A stretch of DNA of 64,000 nt from Dendrophyllia cribrosa (lineage: Eukaryota; Cnidaria; Anthozoa; Scleractinia; Dendrophylliidae), in assembly GCA_024195265.1 (NCBI GenBank), contig JAJLRJ010000010.1, positions 18,110,193-18,174,192 of the forward strand, given 5' to 3'. Positions 34,310 through 45,700 of this stretch are shown here, piece by piece (the stretch's first letter is position 1; every line of letters begins with the position of its first letter). A program made the position numbers and the translations under genes. The notes under the pieces were generated by a model. The model did no database searches. It worked only from the letters and a program-made list of their open reading frames with translations, and was not told where the DNA came from.

Positions 34310-35555
34310 CTATTTTTGCGCGCGAAGTCCCCGATTTTGGCTATAAAAAAAATCGCTCTCATTCAGACCGTGGGGTCTGAGTGTCTTCAGTTTGTAAGCC
34401 CATTGACCCTCCTTATCCGTCAGATTTTCCGTTCTGTCCACTCTGTCTATTAACTGAACTGACATATCCTCCAGACCCCCATGACCCGCACTAAAAAAAT
34501 GCCTGTACAAGATCTCATCGTCTAGCCTCTCTTCGGGCGTCATTCTACCATGCAAATTCAGTCGACTACGGTGGTTGTTAAATCTGATTCGAAATTTGGT
34601 CGAAGTCGAACCCACATATTGCTTGCCACATGTTTTACAAGTAAGCAGATAAACCACATTCGTGCTATTACAGTTCAAACTGTAATTTATGGTGTATGAC
34701 TTGCCCGTGTTCGTACTCTCGAAAGTGTCCCCCATCTTGAGAAGCTTGTCCTTCCTACATATCCTGCAGTTCTTCGAGGCACATTGCTTGTTCCCGCTAT
34801 CCCTGATTGTAATTTCTTGTTTAACTTTAGCGTGCACTAAATAGTCTTTAAGACTCTTGGGCCGACGAAAAGCCACCATCGGCTGTTCCTTGATTGCTTT
34901 CTTGCATCTCTCTGACGCATGTAGCACGGGATGCAGATCTCTCAGGATTTTTCCAATGGTTTGGAAGACCGGGATGATACGTTACGACGAACGGAATCCT
35001 TTCATTTTTTCTGCTTGTTTCTCTTGGCGTTAAAGCCTCGTCCCTTGTTATTCTTTTCGCTCTGTTTATCTGTCTCATAACAAACGATTTCTCATATCCT
35101 CTAGCCACTAAAAACTCGGTCAATCTCTTGGCTCTGTCGTCAAAAAATTCTTCTAAAGAACAAATACGACGTAGTCTCAATGCTTGGGCATACGGAATCC
35201 CCTCTTTACATCCTCTCGGGTGACAAGATCTTGAGTCCAGATACTGGTGTTTGTCAGTGGGTTTAATGTATAAGTCGGTTTCTAGCTTCCCATTTCTATT
35301 CAAGACTGTAACATCTAAGAAGTCAACTTGCTCTCTAGAGTAGTTCCACGTGAATTTTATAGTGTCGTGTGAATTATTAATAAAGTTCAAAAATCTTTCC
35401 AATTCTTCCTCTCCTGCTGTCCATATCATAAAGATATCGTCAATATACCTAAACCAAGTGTGAGGTTTCTTTTCGTATCCATCTATGAGTGTTCTTTCTA
35501 GCTCATCCATAAAAAGGTTGGCGTATGGAGGGGCCATTTTTATCCCTATGCCCAA
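34310..35555 (-). pseudogene. Penelope-like reverse transcriptase and GIY-YIG endonuclease
   Basis: The 5' end is cut within the reverse transcriptase: MAPPYANLFMDELE, HTWFRYIDDIFMIW (catalytic YIDD), VDFLDVTV and IKPTDKHQYLDSRSCHP are typical. The C-terminal GIY-YIG domain reads VVYLLTCKTCGKQYVGSTS, with downstream Arg and NNHRSRL. One extra base near 34958 (CAATGGTTTGG where the plus copy has CAATGTTTGG) splits it into overlapping frames 35555-34848 and 34927-34310. The enzyme pair would nick DNA and prime reverse transcription. Confidence 0.9.
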
Positions 35556-35558
35556 GCA

Positions 35559-36428
35559 TTGAGACTACGTCGTATTTGTTCTTTAGAAGAATTTTTTGAC
35601 GACAGAGCCAAGAGATTGACCGAGTTTTTAGTGGCTAGAGGATATGAGAAATCGTTTGTTATGAGACAGATAAACAGAGCGAAAAGAATAACAAGGGACG
35701 AGGCTTTAACGCCAAGAGAAACAAGCAGAAAAAATGAAAGGATTCCGTTCGTCGTAACGTATCATCCCGGTCTTCCAAACATTGGAAAAATCCTGAGAGA
35801 TCTGCACCCCGTGCTACATGCGTCAGAGAGATGCAAGAAAGCAATCAAGGAACAGCCGATGGTGGCTTTTCGTCGGCCCAAGAGTCTTAAAGACTATTTA
35901 GTGCACGCTAAAGTTAAACAAGAAATTACAATCAGGGATAGCGGGAACAAGCAATGTGCCTCGAAGAACTGCAGGATATGTAGGAAGGACAAGCTTCTCA
36001 AGATGGGGGACACTTTCGAGAGTACGAACACGGGCAAGTCATACACCATAAATTACAGTTTGAACTGTAATAGCACGAATGTGGTTTATCTGCTTACTTG
36101 TAAAACATGTGGCAAGCAATATGTGGGTTCGACTTCGACCAAATTTCGACTCAGATTTAACAACCACCGTAGTCGACTGAATTTGCATGGTAGAATGACG
36201 CCCGAAGAGAGGCTAGACGATGAGATCTTGTACAGGCATTTTTTTAGTGCGGGTCATGGGGGTCTGGAGGATATGTCAGTTCAGTTAATAGACAGAGTGG
36301 ACAGAACGGAAAATCTGACGGATAAGGAGGGTCAATGGGCTTACAAACTGAAGACACTCAGACCCCACGGTCTGAATAAGAGCGATTTTTTTTATAGCCA
36401 AAATCGGGGACTTCGCGCGCAAAAATAG
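35559..36428 (+). pseudogene. Penelope-like C-terminal fragment with intact GIY-YIG domain
   Basis: A 289-codon uninterrupted frame starting at QALRLRRICS, downstream of the catalytic reverse-transcriptase motifs, so polymerase function is lost. The linker, the CASKNCRIC Cys motif and the GIY-YIG domain (CKTCGKQYVGSTSTKFRLRF) are whole. Nearly identical to the minus copy. Confidence 0.9.
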
Positions 36429-36553
36429 CAGTTTTACCAGCATTTGTATTTAGCTGTTGTAGCGCGCGCAGTTTAAAAATCTTTTTGATTAGCGCGCACA
36501 TATAACGGTTGTAACGGTTTTTATCGCGTGTAACGCCTTGTCAGCCATTCACC

Positions 36554-36582
36554 CTGATGAAGGCAGCTGTACGCTGCCGAAA
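36554..36582 (+). ncRNA. Hammerhead-ribozyme-like core in Penelope 3' region, plus copy
   Basis: CTGATGA, GGCAGC-TGTAC-GCTGCC stem-loop, GAAA. An upstream GTC (36540-36542) could act as cleavage triplet but the flanking helices are weak by eye. Confidence 0.5.
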
Positions 36583-36774
36583 TATAGGTGTTTTAAGAAA
36601 AAAGTGTTTTCTCTTGTGTTAGAGTATATATATATACAGTAAAGTCATTACACAGCAACTTAAATCCTGTATCTGCAAGTTCTATGGTTATTTTAACCTT
36701 AGAATTATTTTTTGAAACACTCGCCGGATTAAGTCTTTTTTCCCCAACAAGGACAGACTTAGCCGCTCTCTCAT

Positions 36775-37073
36775 GTCAAAGGTCGTTTACAAGGCAAGCT
36801 GCTGGGACTGTAACGATTTTTACATAGGGAAAACAAAGCGTCGATTACATGACAGAAAAACTGAACATTTTAAAGCACTCACGAAGGATTGTCACGCATC
36901 AGCCATTGCAGATCATATGACTTAAACGGGTCACAACATTAAATGGCGTCATTTTAAAATTTTAACAACTGGGCGATCGGATATCCATTGTAGAATTAAG
37001 GAGACATTATTGATTAAGGATTTAAAACCAGCTTTAAATGAAAATGTGGGTAGTGAGGAACTTCTTCTTTACT
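36775..37073 (+). pseudogene. GIY-YIG endonuclease fragment (Penelope family)
   Basis: Reads KVVYKASCWDCNDFYIGKTK then RLHDRKTEHFKAL, the core GIY-YIG pattern with its Arg and Glu-His. A premature TAA follows IADHMT (near 36924), after which TGHNIKWRHFKIL and KETLLIKDLKPALN continue to a stop near 37073. Confidence 0.85.
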
Positions 37074-37275
37074 AGCGTTGTATATTTGTTTTTAGTATAT
37101 ACTGAAACAGTGGATAGCATTGTTGTCGCGCTCTGATTGGCTACTGAAACTCGGAATAGCAAGTGCTATTCACCTCCCAGCAATTTGCGTGCGAAAATTG
37201 TAATCGTTGACAGGAATAAATGAGTTAAAAAGCATCATTTTCGTTATATTATCTCACTGTTTAAGTATATACTAA

Positions 37276-37384
37276 AACAACTATTCACCTCAGTGTAGGT
37301 GGGAAGTGGTGGATATTTACCTCGCCGCTTCGCGACTCGGTAAATATCCACCACTACCCACCTCCACTTCGGTGAATAGTTGTT
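37276..37384. repeat. Palindromic MITE-like hairpin
   Basis: AACAACTATTCACC ... AGTGGTGGATATTTACC on the left is mirrored by GGTAAATATCCACCACT ... GGTGAATAGTTGTT on the right, with a CGCCGCTTCGCGACT loop. A related TATTCACCTCC stretch at 37170 suggests that the full element may start near 37100. Confidence 0.82.
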
Positions 37385-37515
37385 AAATATTTTCTAGCAG
37401 ACTTTAAGATAGGTCTGTATATTATCATTTTTCACTATTGCCATTTCTTTTAAATCAGGTTCCAGACTTTCTCCATAGCATTTAAATTTTATTGCATTAT
37501 ATCCAACCGTCACTT

Positions 37516-37547
37516 CTGAAGATGTATGTTGAAGTATACGAAACGTC
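37516..37547 (+). ncRNA. Hammerhead-like motif in Penelope 3' region
   Basis: CTGAAGA, a short GTAT/ATAC stem, then GAAACGTC. The CTGANGA-stem-GAAA-x-GTC order matches a type I hammerhead with a weak helix III. Confidence 0.45.
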
Positions 37548-37756
37548 AAGTCATTAATCATAGTTTTTTACAATATGCGTTGTTTTGTCATGTTTATAAC
37601 CGCAGTGTGTATTTTATTTTTGCCCTTATATAGCTTGTATAAAGAAGTAACCCCCGGACAAAAGTTTACAACGGAGGGACATCCATTTTTACATCTATCT
37701 ATATTCATACCTATATCTCGTTTGCGTATGCGCGCATTAACGAGATAAAAATGAAA

Positions 37757-37815
37757 TCCTCGGTTAACTTTTAATCCGGGATTAGCGTTAATCGGCTTTC
37801 GAACAACCGGGCCCT
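37757..37815. repeat. Dispersed repeat end, copy 1
   Basis: AAATCCTCGGTTAACTTTTAATCC, GATTAGCGTTAATCGGCTTT and CGAACAACCGGG closely match 45779-45838, so both are ends of one dispersed element. Confidence 0.7.
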
Positions 37816-38561
37816 GGTCTACAGTTTACAAAAATTGCGACTAGTATAGTCCTTCAAAACTATGAAGGGCCGTGACCTCCATTGCATGCATTCTCAACAG
37901 GAAAACTTCTCAATTCAAATTAAAACTTCAAACTTCGATCCGGTCAAATTACGGTTCCTTACTAACGGCACTGACAGATCTTTCTTATATCCTAAGTTGT
38001 ACTCCTTCTTTTGAGCCAGCCTTACTCGGCGATAAATAAAGAAAATTTTATTTGTTTCTCAATCAATGCGTGACATTAATATGAAAGCTGAGATTTGTTA
38101 AATTTGGTTGACCTTTAGGTACCGTGCGAGCAGAGTCCGTTTTCTAGGAAGATCGAGCAGATCGAGGGGGACTCTGCTCGCAGGGTAACCTTTAGGGGAC
38201 TGTTTCGTGCAAGAACATTGTTTTCTCAAACTCATATTTTCAAACCCGTATGGTTGACCATTCAAATCCTTTCGATAGGAAAACTTTCTTTGCATTGTAC
38301 AATTTAAAACAAGCAGTGACGACTGCTATTAAAAACATAGGCTAGGTATTGAGTCCGGGTATTGAGAAGAATTAAGATATGTCGATAAGCAGAACTTTCT
38401 AGAACTTTCTAGACTGATCATATCTTAACTTCCTAGGATCATATTTCTTACCCGCTTCAATCTCTTCCCCAGAGGAATAAGCATTTTAAAACTCGTTGGC
38501 GACGTTTAAAGGCTATATTTTTGCACGGATCGATAGCCCATCAAACGTCACGCAAGCTGGG
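37816..38561. other. Intergenic sequence with small inverted repeats
   Basis: TGCGAGCAGAGTCC (38126 on) is mirrored by GGGACTCTGCTCGCA. 38392-38414 carries stacked heat-shock-type boxes. No gene seen. Confidence 0.6.
38392..38414. promoter_or_regulatory. Heat-shock-element-like array
   Basis: GAActTTCtaGAActTTCtaGA gives four perfect alternating GAA/TTC pentamers and an imperfect fifth, the binding layout of HSF trimers. No transcript start is evident nearby, so it may be chance or a relic. Confidence 0.35.
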
Positions 38562-38573
38562 CTAGTTTGAGGT
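38562..38573. repeat. Penelope target duplication, left copy
   Basis: CTAGTTTGAGGT here and at 41878-41889 brackets the element. Confidence 0.88.
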
Positions 38574-39411
38574 AAAAAACTATAATGTAAAGGGTCGTGA
38601 GACCCCACCTTCTGGAAGAGAAGCGGCTCTCGATGCATATATTAACGTAGTTCAACAAGATGTTTTTACAACCAACCTTCATTCGCGACAATCTAACGAA
38701 ACAAGAACGTGTAGCCATCAAACAGCTACAAAAAAGTGTAGATATAGTTATCAAACCTGCAGATAAGAAATCCGGCACAGTTATTATGGATTACAACTGG
38801 TACGTAAATGAATGTCTAAGGTAGTTAAACGACAACAAATACTACCAAAAACAATCTAAAGATCTTACAATCAAGGTACGAGAAAGAATCAAAGAGTACA
38901 CCACTCGCATGCACAGCGAAGAACTCATTGATGATGATACCTACAAGTACCTTAATTCCAACCCCAATCTTCGAGCTGGCCGTTTCTATATTCTTCCTAA
39001 AATTCATAAACAAAGTAACAATGGCCGTTCTACCATATCAAGCAATGGTCACCCTACTGAACGCATCTCTGAATTTGTTGATTATAACCTAAAACCTCTT
39101 GTACAGACACTTCCATCAAAGATACGACCCACTTTCTTCTCCAACTCCAAAAGCTATGACCGCTACCCGATAACTCTATCCTTGTCACGCTTGATGTTTC
39201 TTCCTTACACACTAATATACCCCATAGGGATGGTGTGGAAGCCTGCCTTAACACTCGTCAACACAAATCACTTCAGTGTCACTTCCCACTAAAAGAATCT
39301 GCGACCTCCTCCAAATGATCCTAAGAATGAACAACTTCACGTTTAACCATCGAAACTTCCCTCAGATTCACGGCACCGCTATGGGAACTCGAATAGCACC
39401 TTCATACGCAA

Positions 39412-39421
39412 ACTTATTCAT
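39412..39421. repeat. Target duplication of the 1.12 kb insertion, left copy
   Basis: ACTTATTCAT is repeated at 40543-40552. Removing the insert and one copy rejoins Penelope codons for SYANLF and MDKWEQ. Confidence 0.88.
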
Positions 39422-40542
39422 AACTAGTAGTAATCATAGATTATAGTGCGTCTCCTTATCCCGTGGCACCTCGTCTTGACCTAGTACCTCAGTTTCATGA
39501 ATTAATTCAGCCACTGTCTAAAAGGGCTATGTCGCGAGATATGTCATACAGGCAAAAACGTGGGGCCGACATCAAACAAATTCACGCTATCGCCGTGGGA
39601 TCGGTCAAAAACCTGCCGTGCTGTGTACTCCGAAGGTTCTCAGATTTTTCCGACGTATAAATAGTATATTTGTCTTGATTTCATTACGGTTATTTCTCCG
39701 ATTTTGAAATCATACTCCTCAGTACATGTACTAATACCGGAACCGGAAATGAGAAATTTCTGAGAAAGCCTGAAAAACCGCGTTAATGGAGCATGAAATC
39801 GACGATTTAGTCACGCAACATTCGACGTGAATTTCGCAGGATTTTTCGGATAAAATTACAACTACCAGTTGCAAATAAGACACAAGACTGTTGAATATAA
39901 TTCCTTTATTAGCTAGACAAATTTTAGTCACAAAACTGCGAAATCTTTAGTCGCAAATGCGCCCTATACAGGCGCAATTTCGAGCACTGTAAAGTTAATC
40001 TGCGTTCGCCTGGCGCGGCCGGTCAGTGAATTATTGCTACAAGATATACAGCGAATTGCACCGTATCGTAGAACATCGCAAAGAACGACGTCGGTATTTA
40101 GGTGAAAGCTTCCCAAATCAGGCAGAGAACCACAGCAAAATCAAGATACAACATTCAAAACATACCAGAACGGTAGCGAGGAAAATCCGATAACTTCTTG
40201 CTTGATTCCAAAGAGACCCAACAACTTACTTGGTCTGGAGAAGAACCTTCGTCCAATTTTTCCACTGCGTACTTTTAGTAGGCATTGAAATATTGAGCCC
40301 GGCATACGATTCCAAAATCGGGAAAATATCCGAAACTAAATCAAGACAAATAAATTACTCACATGTGACATTTCGGAACCCCAGCTCCCCAGTATGATGC
40401 CTGATTTACACGCGCTGGGAATGCTGGATACTATTGTGACGTTTCAAGATGGCGCAGATTTGGTACCGACACTTTTCTCGATTCGTTCCGCTTAGACGAC
40501 AAGATTAGGAAGCGTCTCCTTCGTCGATGCAATAAGTATAAT
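39422..40542. mobile_element. 1.12 kb insertion with 10 bp duplication, unclassified
   Basis: Inserted in the Penelope ORF. Its outermost bases are not clear inverted repeats, but GCGTCTCCTT occurs near both ends as a direct repeat (39448 on, 40511 on). Inside, 39669-39720 and 40300-40350 form an imperfect inverted repeat (ATTTGTCTTGATTT / AAATCAAGACAAAT, then CCGATTTTG / CAAAATCGG). No protein recognised. A 9-10 bp duplication would fit Mutator-like elements, but the termini do not settle it. Confidence 0.75.
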
Positions 40543-41751
40543 ACTTATTCATGGACAAATGGGAACAACACACAATAGAAAACGACCCCTTTCAAGCCAT
40601 ATGTCTGGTGGAGATTTATTGATGATATTTTTATGGCGTGAACAGAAGGAGAAGATAATCTCAATACCTTCATAAACTACATAAATTCTATCCATCCAAC
40701 AATCAAGTTCACCCACGAATATTCAATTTCTTCTAACCAGGCACTTCCCTTCCTAGACGTAAAAGTACACCTCAGCAACAACCACATTCAGGAGACAGGG
40801 GAGACAGATCTTCATATCAAACCCACAGACAAGCATCAATATCTTCTTAAGACTTCCTGCCACCCTAGACACCCTACTCACACCAAACGCACTATTCCAT
40901 TCACCCTTGCCCTACGTTTACGTCACATCTGCTCCACTAACATTTTCTTCAATAAACGCTGCCAAGAACTTACAGTCGCCGCTTTCTTAAAAAAGAAGTA
41001 AATCGCGTATTTTAAAGCATCATCCCCACGTCACGAAACTCAACGAAAGCATATAAACATTCTACAATCCTCCGCTCGCTGCAAGCAAACATTTTACTGT
41101 CCACCTGTCTTAGCTTACAAACGAAGCCCTAACCTACGTGATCATCTCTTAGTAAGAACCAAGTTGCGTGACCGCAACAAACTTCAAGAAAAAACACCCT
41201 CTGGCATTTATAAATGTAGACATCCACGCTGCCTCACCTGCCTATTCATACATGAAGGTCAAAACAAATACACTTTCTCTGCTACAAAGGAAGAACGACA
41301 TATCAATGACACTTTAAATTGTAAATCTAAAAACTTAATGTACTTAATTGAATGTAAGAAATGCGCAAAACAGTACATTGGGGAAACCAAACGCCAACTG
41401 AATAAACGCTTTGGGGAACATCGTCGCTCCATCCTCAATCACCACCATCTTATCAATCCTACTCCTGTTTTAATTCATTTTAACCAACCTGGCCACTCTA
41501 TCAACGACATCCTCCTCATTCCCTTGTAACTCATCCACAACAACCGCGACTAGCGACTCAGTCTGAAGGCACGCGAGGCCCCTCTTATAGATAAAGCGAT
41601 GACACTTATCCTCATGGTATGAAAAGACGTGAACTTACTTAGTGACATTTAGCTTCTTTCTTACCAATCATTTTCTGTTATTCTGTAATATTTCAAAAGT
41701 TTTATATGTAACGGTCCTTTTATATCTGCATTAATTTTTGTTTTTTAGCCC

Positions 41752-41783
41752 CCGTAGAGGGTTTGTTTTGCAAACCGAAACAT
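41752..41783 (+). ncRNA. Decayed hammerhead-like motif in Penelope 3' region
   Basis: GTAGA, a GGGTTTG/CAAACC stem with TTTTG loop, then GAAACATC. The normal CTGANGA is mutated (CCGTAGA), so activity is unlikely. Confidence 0.4.
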
Positions 41784-41877
41784 CGGGCAAATATATTCAA
41801 CCGTTTGTTTTTTTCTTTCACTTCTGTCTCAATCTCTTCTCCTTGAGGTAAGGATCAGTTTGTCGTTTTTACCTTTA

Positions 41878-42640
41878 CTAGTTTGAGGTCGATCGAATGA
41901 TAGTTCGCCAAGAAATGGACTTGACAAATAATAAATGTTAGAAGGAATATATGGTAAATGGCCTCGCATGAAAACGCAGTCAAAGCTACTTTTCAATAGC
42001 CTGTCCAATATTTAAGGAAGTGATAGCCCATCCTGAAAGTTAGCCTGCTCAACAGGCGTTTTTCTTTTTCACTAGCGCTAGGGCGAGCAACTCTCGCGCT
42101 CCGCGTTCCGGGCTCGTTAATCGTGCTTCGTGCTGACGCACCACTAAAAAGCGCCTGTTTTACCGGCCAATGAAAAGTTATCCAGGCTCGCCAAGTTTTG
42201 GTGTCGATAGGACGAAAATAAATCACCCGAGCAAAATAATAAAATTCAAGAGAATGTATGGCAAATGGACGCGTATGTAAACGGCGTCGAAGCAACTTTT
42301 GTAAAATGGGTGAAGATATTTGCATGGATCGATGACCCATCAAAGTATACTTAGGCTTTCCTAGTTTGGGTCGATTAGATGAAAGGTTGTCGAGAAATCG
42401 CCTAAACAAATAATAAAATTTAGCGCTATATACAGGGAATGTATGGAAAAGCCGTTAAAGTAATTTTAGATTTTTTCCATCGATAGCTTATTAAACGTTG
42501 CACATGTGGAAATTTGGCGTCGTTCGAATGAAATGTCGATGAGAAATTGTCCGAAAAATATATTAAAATTTAGAAAGAATGTATGGGAATTGGAAATGGT
42601 CGCACATTTGCAATAAATAAAAGCCACAAGAAGCCACAAC
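41878..42640. repeat. Diverged tandem-like repeat flanking the Penelope insertion
   Basis: Three to four blocks of 150-250 bp share the order CATGGATCGATG-CCATCAAA, CTAGTTTGGGTCG, GAAATC/TGTC, AATAATAAAATTTA, GAATGTATGG. A matching piece at 38510-38575 lies left of the Penelope element, so the array predates it. It ends about 70 bp before the TBC1D23 start codon. Confidence 0.7.
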
Positions 42641-42710
42641 TCTTTTATTCATTGCGGACCTATATTTCAGGGAGAATTATGGGAAATTTGACAATGATGA
42701 CGTTTCCAAA

Positions 42711-45700
42711 ATGGCGGAAGCTGGCGGTGTTGATGATGTAGGATGGTAAGGTCATCAAAACACTTTCGTTGCAGTGCCTTTGAAGCCTTATGTTGAACGT
42801 AGACTGTGCATTTAATACTCTTTAAAACTGTTCATTTCTTTATATGACTTCTCTCAGGCACACAGACTTAGTGTTAGCGCTGTCAAAACAGAAGGACATC
42901 GACAGATTGCGTGAGCTGTGTCGGGGACGAAAGATTCCAGCAGAAAATAGAGCGGACATATGGAAAGTAATAACTTTGATTCAAATAAAATACGCTTTAT
43001 ATAAACAGTTTTTAAAATGCACTTTTTCATTTTTGAAGGTTTGTCTAAACGTAGTGGGTAAACCTGATGCGCTATCAAGTTGGGATGGATTACTTGATCT
43101 GCAGGAACAGGATGTTATTCGTGAAGATTGTCGCAAACAAGCGAGTGAGTACTTCTTACTTACTTTTATTAGTCACAGCCTAAATATAATATAGTTAATT
43201 AAAAACTGTAGAGCGATTTGCACTAAGTAGTGTAGCGAAAAGTCATTGTATGGTTGAAATAATGAAGGTGTTGACACCAGCAACACGTTTCTTAATGTCA
43301 ATATCTAAAAATCGAAGATCGATGCTATATTTTTTTCTACTTTTACACATGTAAGTTGTGCTGCCTTAATTATATTTCAGATTTGTCTCGCTAATCATTT
43401 TTCTTAGTCATTTTAATCCGTGGAATCATAAAGTTACACCAGATCACACAGTCATTAAATACGGTGAACTCATTTATAATTTATGAAGAAAAGTTAAAGC
43501 TCATTGAAAAAGCTTTTTAACTTCTCCAATTCGAGAATTTTATGCATTATTTCATATTGTTTCTGGTATTTATTACAATAAAAGTCTGACTGTCTATATA
43601 ACATGTAATTAACTTTGCTCTATATTTATATTTACACTTTCACCTACATCTAAATTCTCGCCCACTTGCTTGGAGATACATGTACATGTAGGGGTAGGAA
43701 GGGGGGTGGGGTAGGGGATGATCCCTCACCCCCTATCCCTTATCACTTGTGGCGTTATGCCTGGCATTACGCCAACAAGTTATAAACTGAGTAGTTTTCA
43801 GGGTAAGCTTTTTTCGGGTTGCACGAGATAGCTGAAGTGCCTTCTTATGTTTTTTGAAGGTTCTGATTGCGAGTCCTTTGATAAGGATAGTGGGTTCACA
43901 TTAGACCTATTTCATCAATCAAACAAACTGTTGCTTATATAAAGCCTATTTGTTTATATAAAGCCAAGTCTGTTTAAGGTGTATTATTTTGTAGGATACA
44001 TGACAAAGGTTAAGAGTTAACATTCTATTAAGGTATGTTTTTGTATGTGACATCATTGAAAGACAGACAAAATGATTATAGAACACCAAGAGGAAGATAC
44101 GAAGTGATGTTTCAAAGAGAAATTCAACCATAATAAGTTTTTAGCAACACAAGCTGGAAAACTTCAAACACAGACCTTTGGCGAATAAACGACAAAGTTC
44201 TGCTTATCGACTTATCTTAAATTTAATCAACAATTTTAACTATTTTGAAGTCTATCTGGGTTATTTTCACCAGTAACAGTTCTATTATTTGCTTACCTTA
44301 TTTCCATGTTGTAAATAGCCCATTTCTGAGTTGCAAAACCATTCATATGAAAATGAGTTTTCTTTCACATCCAAATAAAACTTATATCCATATGAATGGT
44401 TTTGCACTTGGCCTCAGTTTGAAAACGAGGCTAAGAGCAACTCAGGAATTGTAATTGTCTCTACTACATGTAGTCCAAATCCATTTTGATTCTATTTTGC
44501 CATTTGTAATCAAGGTTTCCATAATTTACTGTGTCTTATATTTACTTTAGTTGTTGTTTAATTTACAGAACCCCATTGATAACAGTGTTTCATTCACTGA
44601 TGGGTTATATCCTGTTAAAATATTAGTTATTATTATTATTATTATTATTATTATTGTTATTCATTGTCTATAAGCGTTATTGTGAAATCTGTAATTTTCA
44701 AACTGTTCTGTTACATATTACTTCTAATCTCTATTAGTTTTTGACAGCTTTTTTAACACAATTTCCTGTTTTCAAGTATCTAATTGTCTGCTCTTTTTGC
44801 ACCACCAAGTTATCATTGTTTATAATTCATTTTCTATACAGTTATTAAAAAAGAATTTTTCATACTAAGATTGAAGTCAAAGAATTGCTTCGCATATTCA
44901 CGAGATTAAAATGACCACAAAGTGATGTCATATCACTTGACATAGCAACTTCAAGGTCATAAGAGATAGCAACTAATTGATTTTCAATCTAGACAAATTT
45001 AATGCATTAGGACATAATTTACGTGACTTGTATCACACATAGGTTTGATTTACACAATTTGTGTTTTATATAACTTCGCATTTCAGTTACCGATTGTGTC
45101 GGTACTGAATGTAGTCATACTTTTCAGACAGAACTTTATGTTTCTCCGTAAAAGCACTCATAACACTCAGGAATCAATACTGCAATGGGTTAAAGATGCC
45201 ACAAGTTCAAGCTGCATACAGCTTCTTGTTCCCAAAACTTACAATGTATAAAATAAAGCTTCTCCTAACTAGTGTTCAAGTCTTGTCAGTTTTTCAATTA
45301 ATTTTGTACCCCTTGTAATGGTGAGGTGATCTTCCTCATACTTTTTTCTGTTTCCAGCTAAACTTCGGCTACCAGAAGATGAGGCAGAGGAGGTTGCCAG
45401 AGACATGGAGGGCATTATAACCTTTTACTGCAAGTCTCGGAATGAGAAATATCACTCCACTAGTGGGCTAACAGAAGTACTTGCACCTTTAATGACTTTG
45501 GACCTACCCATGAATGATGTGTACAACTGCTTCTATGCAATGCTCTACAAGTACATACCCAGGTATGAGAATCAGACATTTCCCGGCATTTTCCCTCTTT
45601 TATACTTTGATGGATCAATATAACAATAATATAACCCAGGATTAGCGTCAATTTTTAATCCAGTTAACTAATCAATGAAAAATTTTCTAAAGACTTTTTG

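Larger units (their letters stand above)
34035..36640. mobile_element. Penelope-like element, head-to-head inverted pair
   Basis: A minus-strand copy (34110-35546) and a plus-strand 5'-truncated copy (35547-36627) face away from each other. The arms 34110-35192 and 35547-36627 are about 1.08 kb and nearly identical; the 354 bp between them is the extra reverse-transcriptase sequence of the longer copy. ATATATATATACAGT lies at both outer borders (34035-34049, 36626-36640), a likely target duplication, although it is microsatellite-like. Inverted, 5'-truncated copies created by one event are characteristic of Penelope-like elements. Confidence 0.88.
36690..37640 (+). mobile_element. Penelope-like 3' fragment
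   Basis: Contains a GIY-YIG coding end (36775-37073) from a different Penelope family, a MITE-like palindrome (37276-37384), and a 3' region with a hammerhead-like motif. Extent approximate; no duplication found. Confidence 0.75.
38640..41527 (+). pseudogene. Penelope-like RT and GIY-YIG ORF, multiply broken
   Basis: Motifs in order: VIKPADKKSGTVIMD, GRFYILPKIHKQ, SSNGHPTERISEFVDYNL, a TLDVSSLHTN-like block, GTRIAPSYANLF, then after the insertion DKWEQHTIENDPF, WWRFIDDIF (catalytic), PFLDVKV, IKPTDKHQYLLKTSCHP, an LRDRNK linker with a CRHPRCLTC Cys motif, and MYLIECKKCAKQYIGETKRQ of the GIY-YIG domain with GEHR. At least five stops or frameshifts are present (for example after NECLR near 38822, and a TGA after WRFIDDIFMA near 40637). 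Confidence 0.88.
38574..41877 (+). mobile_element. Penelope-like element, third insertion
   Basis: Bounded by the 12 bp duplication CTAGTTTGAGGT. It encodes, in broken frames, reverse-transcriptase parts (38640-39420 and 40553-41000) and a GIY-YIG domain (41300-41520), with a hammerhead-like motif at 41752-41783. A 1.12 kb insertion at 39422-40542 splits it. The duplication is within the diverged repeat spanning 38510-38575 and 41878-42640. Confidence 0.9.

Noticed and set aside
42844..42857. ATG at 42844 as the start of the TBC1D23 gene
   Set aside because: It lies in intron 1; CTCTCAG at 42851-42857 is the acceptor, and exon 1 at 42711 joins in phase.
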